This document shows, piece by piece, positions 15,557 to 23,900 of a stretch of DNA of 64,000 bases. The translations under genes were made by a program, and so were the position numbers. The first letter of the stretch is position 1. Each line of letters opens with the position of its first letter. The notes beneath the pieces were generated by a model, which searched no databases, was not told the origin of the DNA, and worked only from the letters and a program-made list of their open reading frames with translations. Source of the DNA: Chryseolinea sp. H1M3-3 (GTDB lineage Bacteria; Bacteroidota; Bacteroidia; Cytophagales; Cyclobacteriaceae); contig NZ_JARKMY010000019.1 of the NCBI RefSeq assembly GCF_029360725.1, positions 124,001 through 188,000 on the forward strand, in the 5' to 3' direction.

Positions 15557-16989
15557 GACGCAAGTTTATGTACGTTGAAATTGTTTCTTATTGCTTCAAT
15601 TTTTTTTGGCCATGTAAAAATGAATCGGGCACCCTTGCCAAGTTCAGATTCTACGCGAATTGTTCCGCCGACATCTTCAACACATTTTTTAGCAATCGAT
15701 AATCCCACACCGGTGCTTTCTACTTTGTCGCGTGCGGCAAGTGTCTGAAAGATCGTAAACACTTTTTCATGGTACTTGGGCTCAATACCCATTCCGTTGT
15801 CAGCTACCGAAAACTCGTAGACGTTTTCCCTTTCCTCGACGGCAATGGTGATAACTGGGATATTTTTATCATTATACTTGATAGCGTTTGAGATAAGATT
15901 ACTAAATACTTGATTCAATAATAATTTCTTCGTTTTGAACAACGGCAGGTTCGGAGCAACCATAATTTGAGTGCAATGGGAGGGATTGAGAAGTTCGATT
16001 ATCTCCATGATCATTTGACGTGTATCCGTCTTTTCTAAGTGGAAGGTTTGCTTGCCAATCTTCGAATATTCCAGAAGCCCATTGATCAGTCCTTCCATAC
16101 GAAAAACTCTTGATCTTAGCGTTTGAAGATGTTTTTTTGGTTCCTCATCTAAGTTGTCGCCGAGGTCTTCCTCAAGCCATTCGGATAACTTGAAGATTGC
16201 ACGCAACGGCGCCTTTAAGTCGTGAGATACTACATAGGAGAACTGATTTAATTCCTCGTTCTGTTTTTTAAGCTGTGCAGAGTACGCCACCAAGGCTGTT
16301 TTCGACGCTGTGAGATTATCAAGCATTTGATTGAATGCCCTGCCTAAAGCTTCAATTTCGTCGTTGCTATTTACTTGTACACGAACGTTTTCCGCGCCTG
16401 TTGAAATTGCTTTTACGGCGTTATCTAACTTCGTAATATTTTGTGTGATCTTGTGGGCAACTACTAAAGAAATCAATACACCACAGATCAGCAGGGACAT
16501 GCAAAAGTAGAGCGTAGTTTTTTTAAGTTCTGTAAGGTTGGCGTATAGCGGCTTAAGAGAGTAGCCTATTACAAGCGAACCGAAAGGCAATTGTTGATAC
16601 ATAATATCGGTCTTGTAATAGATGATTTGGTCCTGCTCCACCAATTGATTTCCTTTCGTTGCTTCTTGGACTTGCTCAGGGATGCTAATTCCTTCTGGAT
16701 TAAAGAGCGCGATGGAATGATTACCTTCACTTCTTACTGAAATGTAAACTACAGCGCTATCGCTGTTTGCCCAATTCAGCGCTTCTGTCACCGCAACGAA
16801 ATCCGTTTCACCCATACCGATACCCACGCCGATAGAAAACATATTGGTTATGCCTTTAATCTTTCCATCAATTGCCCGAAGTGCCAATTGCTTCTGCTGG
16901 TCTGGGTAATACGAATAGATGAATACTGACACCAGTACGATAAGTATCATCTGAGCAATTGCGATTTTTGTTCGTATCGATATCGTCAT
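15553..16989 (-). CDS. membrane sensor histidine kinase with periplasmic domain and HAMP
   Basis: A 478-residue kinase. Transmembrane helix 1 is at about 7-26, a periplasmic domain of about 130 residues follows, helix 2 is at about 159-178, then HAMP (about 180-232), a coiled coil, and a HisKA domain with SYVVSHDLKAPLRAI (H near 257) and a phytochrome-kinase-like ATPase with SNAIKYND, DNGMGIEP and STGVGLSIAKK. The motif set is nearly the same as in the PAS kinase at 19018, indicating paralogy. It is the only kinase of this operon with a periplasmic sensor, so it is the likely direct partner of the YfiR-like protein. Confidence 0.92.
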   Translation of the reverse strand: MTISIRTKIAIAQMILIVLVSVFIYSYYPDQQKQLALRAIDGKIKGITNMFSIGVGIGMGETDFVAVTEALNWANSDSAVVYISVRSEGNHSIALFNPEGISIPEQVQEATKGNQLVEQDQIIYYKTDIMYQQLPFGSLVIGYSLKPLYANLTELKKTTLYFCMSLLICGVLISLVVAHKITQNITKLDNAVKAISTGAENVRVQVNSNDEIEALGRAFNQMLDNLTASKTALVAYSAQLKKQNEELNQFSYVVSHDLKAPLRAIFKLSEWLEEDLGDNLDEEPKKHLQTLRSRVFRMEGLINGLLEYSKIGKQTFHLEKTDTRQMIMEIIELLNPSHCTQIMVAPNLPLFKTKKLLLNQVFSNLISNAIKYNDKNIPVITIAVEERENVYEFSVADNGMGIEPKYHEKVFTIFQTLAARDKVESTGVGLSIAKKCVEDVGGTIRVESELGKGARFIFTWPKKIEAIRNNFNVHKLAS

Positions 16990-17017
16990 AACTGTATAGG
17001 AGGACCCTGCTTAGAAA

Positions 17018-19021
17018 CTATCCTGCTATTTTGTTTCTATTAAAGTGAATTCGATGTAAACCCTTATTAATGATTTTGGCAATTTTTGAAAACAGGACTT
17101 CTTGCTTAAATGGTTTTGAAATGTAATCGTTCATGCCGATCGCAATACACCGATCAATTTCAGAAGTGAGCGCGTGAGCGGTCATTGCAATGATCGGTAT
17201 GTCGCATAGCGGCGCCGGTAGATTTGTTCGTATATATTTGGTGGCGGCGTAGCCATCCATTTCGGGCATTTGAAGATCCATCAAAACCAGATCATACTTC
17301 CCGGTTTTTATACTCGTAATGCTTTCGAGTCCGTTGGAGACGATATCCACAACGCATCCTGTCTTGTCCAACACACGTTTTACTAACAGCTGATTTACAT
17401 GATTGTCTTCCACTACAAGGATGTTCGCATTTTCGATCTCTTGTAACGATTCCATGCTGAAGAGATCAACATCTTCTTTTACATGGATGTTATCATTGTT
17501 GGCCTTCTCAAAAGACAGTATGACAGTAAATGTGGAGCCGACGCCAGAGGTACTGTTCAAGGTAATGGTTCCGCCTTGAAGTTCGATTAAATTTTTAACT
17601 ATGGTAAGACCTAGTCCCGTGCCACCATATTTGCGGGATGTTTCGTTTGAGCCTTGTACAAAACTCTCAAAGATATGACCTTGTTTATCGGGTGGAATTC
17701 CGATGCCTGTATCCTTAACGTTGAATGCGATAGAAACGCTTTCATCATATTGTTCTTTCACATGTACTTGTAAAGCGACATAACCCCGCTCAGTGAACTT
17801 TACCGCATTATTTATTAAGTTCGTTAAAATTTGATTGAGTCGAACGGGGTCGCCGATTATAAATGACGGTACATCTTGGTCAAGGTCCAGGTTAAGCCGG
17901 AGCCCTTTTGACTCAGCCTTACTGGTCAAGGCAGTGTTAACACTTTTCAGTAACCGGATTAAGTCGAACTCGATTTTTTCGAATTTCATTTTGCCGGACT
18001 GAATCTTTGACAAATCAAGGATGTCATTTATAATCACCAACAAGTTATCACCGGAGAATCGGATTGCATCAACAAATCCCTTTTGCTCATTAGTCAACGG
18101 AGTTTCGTAAAGTAGCTGGGTAAAACCGATAACCGCATTCATGGGAGTGCGGATCTCGTGGCTCATGTTAGCGAGAAATAATTCTTTAACATTTAAAGAA
18201 TTTTCGGCAAGCTTTCGAGCATTTAAAAGCTCAAGCTCGGTGCGCTTTCGTTCTGTAATATCCTGTATGGTTCCAAAAACTTTCAGATCTGTATTATTAT
18301 CATTCTGTACCGCATAGCCTTGTACGTTAATTGACTTGCTCCCCGATGGTACGTAAATGGTCAGATCGATATTGATGTTATTACCTTGGAGAGCCCGCGC
18401 CAGTTCTGACTTGCAGATAGCGATTTCAGCAGGGTCGAGAAATTTGTCGTAGTTACTTAACGTCGGAACAAACGCTTCTTTTGATTGCTCAAAAATTATA
18501 TATGTCTCGTCCGACCAATACACGGCACTAGAGCTTACATCTATTTCCCAGCTTCCTATTTTAGCAATACGTTGTGCTTCGGCGAGTCTGGCTTCACTGA
18601 TTTTAAGGGCTTGTACGGCTTTTTCCTTTTCACGCTCTGCTATGCTTGCGCGAAGTATGGTAGTAATGATTTTTCCAATGGATGTTTCATTAATCTGATC
18701 TTTGACGATGTAATCAGAAGCTCCGGCTTTCATTAACTCAACAGCTATTCGTTCGCTTCCCTGGGATGTTATAATAACAATAGGTGTATTTACTCCCAGA
18801 TTTCTGATCTTCCTTAAGAGAGAAAGGCCGTTCTCGCCAGGGAGAAGATAATCCAAAAAAATGCAATCAAAATTAAAAGCCAAGACTGCGCTACTCACTT
18901 TTTGTAAATCATCACACTCAGTGATTTCGCAACGTAGGCCAGATTTTGTTAAAGAGCGCTTTAACTGAAGGCGATCGACCTCGTCATCATCAATGACTAA
19001 TAATTTTATTACTTCGTTCAT
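17018..19021 (-). CDS. hybrid sensor histidine kinase: REC-PAS-HisKA-HATPase-REC
   Basis: A 667-residue cytoplasmic hybrid kinase. The N-terminal receiver has IDDDEVD and acceptor D57 in IFLDYLLPG. A PAS domain (about 140-265) follows, then HisKA with FLANMSHEIRTPMNAVIGF, an ATPase with LINNAVKF, DTGIGIP and GGTGLGLTIVK, and a second receiver (about 535-650) with VVEDNHVNQ and LVLMDLQMPEMDG. The receiver at each end lets it both receive phosphate (from the upstream kinase) and pass it inside. The start overlaps the stop of the upstream kinase gene by 4 bp, and 28 bp separate its stop from the next gene. Confidence 0.93.
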   Translation of the reverse strand: MNEVIKLLVIDDDEVDRLQLKRSLTKSGLRCEITECDDLQKVSSAVLAFNFDCIFLDYLLPGENGLSLLRKIRNLGVNTPIVIITSQGSERIAVELMKAGASDYIVKDQINETSIGKIITTILRASIAEREKEKAVQALKISEARLAEAQRIAKIGSWEIDVSSSAVYWSDETYIIFEQSKEAFVPTLSNYDKFLDPAEIAICKSELARALQGNNINIDLTIYVPSGSKSINVQGYAVQNDNNTDLKVFGTIQDITERKRTELELLNARKLAENSLNVKELFLANMSHEIRTPMNAVIGFTQLLYETPLTNEQKGFVDAIRFSGDNLLVIINDILDLSKIQSGKMKFEKIEFDLIRLLKSVNTALTSKAESKGLRLNLDLDQDVPSFIIGDPVRLNQILTNLINNAVKFTERGYVALQVHVKEQYDESVSIAFNVKDTGIGIPPDKQGHIFESFVQGSNETSRKYGGTGLGLTIVKNLIELQGGTITLNSTSGVGSTFTVILSFEKANNDNIHVKEDVDLFSMESLQEIENANILVVEDNHVNQLLVKRVLDKTGCVVDIVSNGLESITSIKTGKYDLVLMDLQMPEMDGYAATKYIRTNLPAPLCDIPIIAMTAHALTSEIDRCIAIGMNDYISKPFKQEVLFSKIAKIINKGLHRIHFNRNKIAG

Positions 19022-20133
19022 AAAATTATTTGGCTTGCTTTTGCTTTGGGTAATTGAAAAGTAAACTTGGTTCCTTGACCTACTTCGGAGTCAAGCCAAA
19101 TTTTTCCACCTTGTTCTTCAATGATTCTTTTAACGATCGTTAACCCAATTCCTGTGCTCTCAACCTTGTCCCGTGATTGTAACGTTTGGAAAATGACAAA
19201 TATTTTTTCATGAAATTCCTTGCTGATACCTGGACCGTTGTCTTCAATGGAAAACAGGTATTCATTTTGTGTTTCGGACGAACTTATTCTAACAAGTCCT
19301 TTTTCTTTATCGTGATACTTAATGGCATTGCTTATTAAGTTCGAAAACACTTGGAACAACAATATGCGTTGTGTTACCAACGTAGGCATCTTCGATACCT
19401 CGAAAGTGAAATGCTGTGGCGGGAGTAAAGAATCTAAGACGTCAGCTACCAGGTCATCGAGGTCTACAAGTTCAGGAGCGACTTTTGTCCGGCCTATTTT
19501 TGAGTACTCAAGGATACCGCTGATCAAAGCTTCCATTCGGAAAGTTCTGTTTTTCAACATATCCAGGTTTTTTCGGCTGTCCTCCGTTATTACAGAATCA
19601 AGGTCTTCTTGAAGCCATTGTGAAAGGTTGATAATTGCACGCAACGGTGCTTTGAGATCATGCGAAACGATATAGGCAAATTGATCCAGTTCTTTATTGC
19701 TTCTCTCTAGCTTTGCCGCATACTCCTCAAGTTTCTTCTCTGTTTTTTTTCTTTCAGAAATATCGTGAAGGATAATGGCTTTTAACTTATCACCAACTTC
19801 CGTATCGTAAATGATAGTTGCAGACAGCGCACAGATAATGGTTTGGTTCTTCTTCTTCAGGCTTATTTCCCGGTGATTTATTTGTTTTTCTTTTTCTAGT
19901 TCTGATAAGAATGAAAATGCCGACTCATTGTTTTCGAAGAATATTGTAATGGGCTTATCAACGACCTGCAGTTCGTCAGTAAATCCGAATATTTTCAAGG
20001 CAGCCTCATTGATGGTTTGAATGGTATCGTCTGAATTGCATACAATGAGTCCCTCTTGCATGGACCGGAGAATCTTTTTTGTTGCTTCCGTCGAAAGTTT
20101 AAAGTCTTTTGTATCACCATTCATTGTCTGCAC
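19018..20133 (-). CDS. PAS-domain sensor histidine kinase, first gene of the operon
   Basis: A 371-residue soluble kinase with a PAS domain (about 17-127, ILRSMQEGLIVCNSDDTIQTIN), a connecting coiled coil, and a HisKA/ATPase unit with FAYIVSHDLKAPLRAI (H158), SNAIKYHD, EDNGPGIS and STGIGLTIVKR. The catalytic half closely matches the HAMP kinase at 15553. It is the promoter-proximal gene of the six-gene minus-strand operon and overlaps the next gene by 4 bp. A -7-like TAATTTTG lies 20 bp upstream of its ATG. Confidence 0.92.
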   Translation of the reverse strand: MQTMNGDTKDFKLSTEATKKILRSMQEGLIVCNSDDTIQTINEAALKIFGFTDELQVVDKPITIFFENNESAFSFLSELEKEKQINHREISLKKKNQTIICALSATIIYDTEVGDKLKAIILHDISERKKTEKKLEEYAAKLERSNKELDQFAYIVSHDLKAPLRAIINLSQWLQEDLDSVITEDSRKNLDMLKNRTFRMEALISGILEYSKIGRTKVAPELVDLDDLVADVLDSLLPPQHFTFEVSKMPTLVTQRILLFQVFSNLISNAIKYHDKEKGLVRISSSETQNEYLFSIEDNGPGISKEFHEKIFVIFQTLQSRDKVESTGIGLTIVKRIIEEQGGKIWLDSEVGQGTKFTFQLPKAKASQIIL

Positions 20134-20152
20134 GCGTCCATATCTAGCTTCA

Positions 20153-20160
20153 CAAAATTA
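20153..20160 (-). promoter_or_regulatory. candidate -7 promoter element of the six-gene signalling operon
   Basis: The minus strand reads TAATTTTG, an exact match to the Bacteroidota -7 consensus TAnnTTTG, placing the transcription start about 13 bp before the ATG at 20133. No good TTTG -33 box is visible at the expected distance, so this is tentative. Confidence 0.35.
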
Positions 20161-20234
20161 GCGGTACATAGTCTTCTCCACGGTAGTGTTAAGTATCCAT
20201 TTATCGCTTGGGTGATAATTTCGTATGTATTCGT

Positions 20235-20459
20235 TCAATACGAATAACTAGAAAATTCTTTTTGCGATTTGTACGTAAGGGTTTTGCTGATGTTATCAGA
20301 GAATACCCTGATCTCTTTTCCTTCGTGGTCATCGAACGCAATGTAAAAATGCAAGTCTGGATTTTTGTGTAAAGAGACGCTAGCTGAGAAGTCGCATTTG
20401 CCTACATGTAATATTTCGTTGAATTTACCTGAATGCGGGTTCGATGCACCTTTACATGA
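20235..20459 (-). pseudogene. possible gene remnant without a start codon
   Basis: The minus strand holds a 74-codon open frame with protein-like composition (for example HFYIAFDDHEGKEIRVFSDN near its middle) that ends in TGA at 20235-20237 but has no ATG, GTG or TTG near its beginning. Upstream, a second frame (about 20540-20400, containing SINIPGTKK and YFTDHVKVHR) overlaps it, also without a start, as expected if a small gene was broken by a frameshift. I do not recognise the product. The open frame could also be chance; the evidence is codon texture only. Confidence 0.25.
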
Positions 20460-20551
20460 TCAGTAAAATATGTATGCGTAGCCTTTTTGGTTCCTGGAAT
20501 ATTTATTGAAAGAGTGACGAAAAGTTATCTTTAATCAACGTTGTTTAATTA
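20460..20551. other. non-coding spacer between small membrane protein and gene remnant
   Basis: AT-rich spacer downstream of the terminator at 20552-20595. Apart from the upstream half of the possible remnant on the minus strand I see nothing in it. Confidence 0.4.
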
Positions 20552-20595
20552 AAAAAGGAGAATCACAATAGACGATTGAGATAACTCCTTTTTTT
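20552..20595 (-). terminator. intrinsic terminator after the 45-residue membrane protein
   Basis: A perfect 10-bp inverted repeat (AAAAAAGGAG at 20552-20561 and its complement at 20586-20595) with a 24-nt loop. On the minus strand it follows the small gene's stop by 3 bp and ends in six T. Because both arms are A/T-rich at the ends it could work in both directions. Confidence 0.65.
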
Positions 20596-20598
20596 GTT

Positions 20599-20736
20599 TT
20601 ATGCGTATCCGAACGTAACAAACAGTATCAACACAATGGTCATCAATACGAAAAATATGATCGCCTGAAATGGCGGAATTGGATCACTACTCGGGATACC
20701 AAAAATTAGCTTTATAAAACTTTTTACGATTTTCAT
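20599..20736 (-). CDS. 45-residue single-helix membrane protein
   Basis: The ATG at 20736-20734 opens a 45-codon frame ending in TAA at 20601-20599. The product begins MKIVKSFIKLIFGIPSSD, has a proline pair (PIPPFQ), and then one long hydrophobic helix (AIIFFVLMTIVLILFVTFGY). The basic N-terminus and helix predict an inner-membrane protein with the short amphipathic N-terminus inside. Support for a real gene: its own candidate promoter, a leader with a hairpin, and a terminator 3 bp after the stop. I do not recognise a family. It lies between the polysaccharide-locus regulator and the six-gene signalling operon and could belong to neither. Confidence 0.6.
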   Translation of the reverse strand: MKIVKSFIKLIFGIPSSDPIPPFQAIIFFVLMTIVLILFVTFGYA

Positions 20737-20782
20737 GAAACGATCAATAATTTAAGCAACGTGGTACGCCGGTAAAAAGTGT

Positions 20783-20811
20783 AAAAAAGAATGGTGCATT
20801 TCGGCACCACT
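20783..20811 (-). terminator. hairpin plus U-run in the leader of the small membrane protein (attenuator candidate)
   Basis: On the minus strand an 8-bp stem (AGTGGTGC with GCACCATT, one G-U) with loop CGAAAU is followed by CUUUUUU. It is placed about 50 nt before the start codon of the 45-residue protein and after its candidate promoter, so transcription would stop before the gene unless antiterminated; otherwise it ends a small RNA of roughly 60-90 nt. Confidence 0.6.
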
Positions 20812-20875
20812 CTCTCGTTAGTACTTCAAAGAATCTGGCGGCGAAACTACGCTATTTTCTGAATTTTCATCTTTT

Positions 20876-20908
20876 AAAACGTAGTCAAAATCACAAAATT
20901 TTAACAAA
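20876..20908 (-). promoter_or_regulatory. candidate promoter of the small membrane protein
   Basis: The minus strand has TTTG (20908-20905), a 21-nt spacer, and TACGTTTT (20883-20876), close to the Bacteroidota pattern TTTG-N19-21-TAnnTTTG. A second -7-like TAGTTTCG is at 20849-20842. The TTTG overlaps the U-run of the preceding terminator. Confidence 0.35.
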
Positions 20909-20934
20909 AGGCGCTCTTCTTTTTAAGAAACGCC
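20904..20934 (-). terminator. intrinsic terminator of the hybrid two-component regulator
   Basis: The minus strand forms GGCG...CGCC with an inner U/A-rich stem (20934-20910), followed by TTTTGTT. It is about 60 bp after the stop codon of the regulator at 20995; a smaller CCCC/GGGG hairpin (20990-20975) lies between. Confidence 0.65.
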
Positions 20935-20994
20935 CGGGAGACACCGGAAGTCAGGGAGTAGCATTAAAATTGTACCCCTGCTTTCCGGGGGAGA

Positions 20995-23900
20995 TTAAGA
21001 TTGAAGATTTTCGGGGATATCAAAATTATGCTTGCTTTCCTTTTGCTGATATTCTTTTGGTGTAACACCAAATTCGGTTTTAAAACATTTAGCGAAGTAC
21101 GACAAATTGGAGAAGCCCACTTCGTACATGATTTCGGAAATATTTCCTTCTTTGTTTTTCAGTAAAAGAGAGGCCTTCTTAATGCGATATTTTTTGATAA
21201 TGTCTTTCGGTGAAAAGTGCGTAAGTGATTTCAACTTACGATACAAATGTGTTGGACTCATGCCAATCTCTTCGCTGATCATTTCCACGCTCAACGCTGG
21301 ATTCGAAATGTTCGCTTCAATAATGTTCACTACTTTTCTGATGAACTTATCGTCTACATTTTCTTTTGTTCCCGGAGCCGGTTGGGTTACAATTTCAGAT
21401 TTAAAATAGTTAGACAACTCCTCTTTTCGCTTCAACAAATGTTCAATGCTTGCCTGTAATAATTCCACATCAAATGGCTTTGTCAGGTACACATCGGCGC
21501 CTACGCGAATACCTTCAATTTTTTGAGAGGTCAGACTTTTTGCAGTAAGCAGAATGATTCCAATATGTGATGTTTTTGGATTTCCTTTTATCCTGCTGCA
21601 TAATGTAAGCCCATCCATGACGGGCATCATGATATCGCTGATGATAATCTCCGGTAAGAAATTGGTTGCCTTTGTTAGCGCTTCTTCACCGTTTTCTGCC
21701 ATCACCAGGTTGTAGTGATCCTTCAGGTTTATCCGGAGAAAGTCAATCATATCGTGATTATCTTCAACTATCAGAATGAGCGGCTTGTCGGAATCAAGAT
21801 TGTATAAATATGATTTTGAATCACCCTCGTCATCAGTATTGGTTTTAGTCGCCAGGAGGTTTACCGACATCGTCTGTTCGTCTTTGTCCACCGGAAAGTG
21901 GATGCTTCCTAACGGTAGGTATACACTAAATGTTGAGCCCTTCCCGACAACACTTTCAACCCTAACCTTGCCATGATGAAGTTTCGTGTATTCCGAAACC
22001 AATGTTAATCCAATTCCTGAACCAGCTTCAATATTTTTTGTTTGTGTAGCCTGATAAAAACGATCGAATATTTTAGGCTGATCTTCTGGCGTAATGCCCA
22101 TACCGGTATCTGTTACCTTGATCTCAACAAAGCCTTTTGTAAATTCCGGGTCGGCAGGATGAATTTTTAAGGATAAATCTATAGCGCCTTCAGCAGGGGT
22201 AAATTTGAATGCGTTCGACAGCAGATTATAAAGGATGGTTTCGATTTTATCCGTGTCCGCCCAGATTTTACATTCTTCTATACGAGGATTAAATGTAAAA
22301 TGAATTCGTTTACGCGTTGCCTTATCGGAAAACAAGGTGTAAAGATCGCGTGCGAAAGCAGTGATATCAAAACATGTAATTTTTAATTCAAGACTGTCGT
22401 GCTCCAGTTTTCTGTAATCTAATATTTGGTTCACAACGCGAAGCAGGCGATAAGAGTTTTTTTCGGCTAGTTTCAGCAGGCTTCTGCTTTCTTCATCTAG
22501 ATTTTCACGTTTTAATGTTTGCTGAATAGGAGGGAGTATTAGACTAATAGGCGTTCTTAACTCATGTGAAATATTGGTGAAGAACTGTTGTTTCGTTAAT
22601 GAAATTTCTTCGGCATGTTCTTTTTCCATTCTCATGATTTTCACTTCATTCCTCCAATGAAGCTTGGTGGAATAAAATCTTAAAGCCAGAAAAATCATAC
22701 AGACTACAATCACACCGTATAAAATCAGAAATGCAGGACTCAGAAATAACGGGGGCATTATTTGTACGACAAGTTCAGCTTGATTCTCACTCCATATTCC
22801 ATAGTTGTTTGTGGCGCGAACCATTAATTTGTAGGTGCCCGGAGAAAGATTTGAATACACGGCGAAGTTTTTCGTGCCCGATACATAATTCCATTGGTTG
22901 TCAAACCCTTCCAGCTTGTATGCATAAATGTTCATGGACGGTTGCCAATAGTGCAATGCCGAAAATTCAACAGCAATCGACCGTTGGGAATACTTTAAAA
23001 TGATGTCGGATGTGTAGGCAATATCATGGCGTAAAACAACATTCTCGTTTAAGATATCGCCTGCATTAATTTTTCGGTTATTGATTTCCAAAGACGTAAT
23101 ACGCACCGGCGGCTCATACATGTTCGGTCTGACCAGGGGAGAAATGCTGATATATCCATTATCACCTCCGAAGATGATCTCACCATTAGAGGCCGTAGCC
23201 ACGCATCCGTCAAAAAAACTTTTTAAAGGAATGTCTTTATCCAGGGGAAACACTTCTGTATGACGATCTTTAACATCAAATTTTATGATGAACCCACCAG
23301 CTGCACCCCAGATATTTCCTTGAGCATCTTCGGTTATACTGGCTAAGGTTATGTCATTACCCGTTGTTAAAGGATGAAAAATTGCAGTGTCGCGTTGAGG
23401 TTTATATTCGATCAATCCATTCAATGTACCGGCCCAAAGACTCCCTTTTTGTGAAAAGTATAAACAGGTTATATCACGCTTTTCAGAGGTTTTGGTAAAT
23501 TGATCAATGCGATTGTTGCGATAGGACTGAAGGTCAATCCGATAAAGTTCATTGTAGTTGATGGCCCAAACGGCATTTCCACCGGATACATTTTTTTCTG
23601 ATCCAAAATCACCAACCAACTCAAAACGAAGAGAAGAAATGTTTTTAAAATTTCCTGTGACTTTAAATAATCCACCTTCCCAAGCACTAACCCAAAAGGA
23701 TCCATCAGTGCCCTTTGTGAATTTTGCAATGTAGTTTGTGATTAGCCCATTCGTTGCGTTGGATGTGATGGCATACATTTTCTGGGCTGATTCATCCCAC
23801 ACATTTATGCCGCCTGCAGTTCCGATCCAGATACGTCCATCGTCATCTTCTTCCAGGGCGTACACATTGTTCAATAAAATTCTTTTTTCTCCCGGTGATT

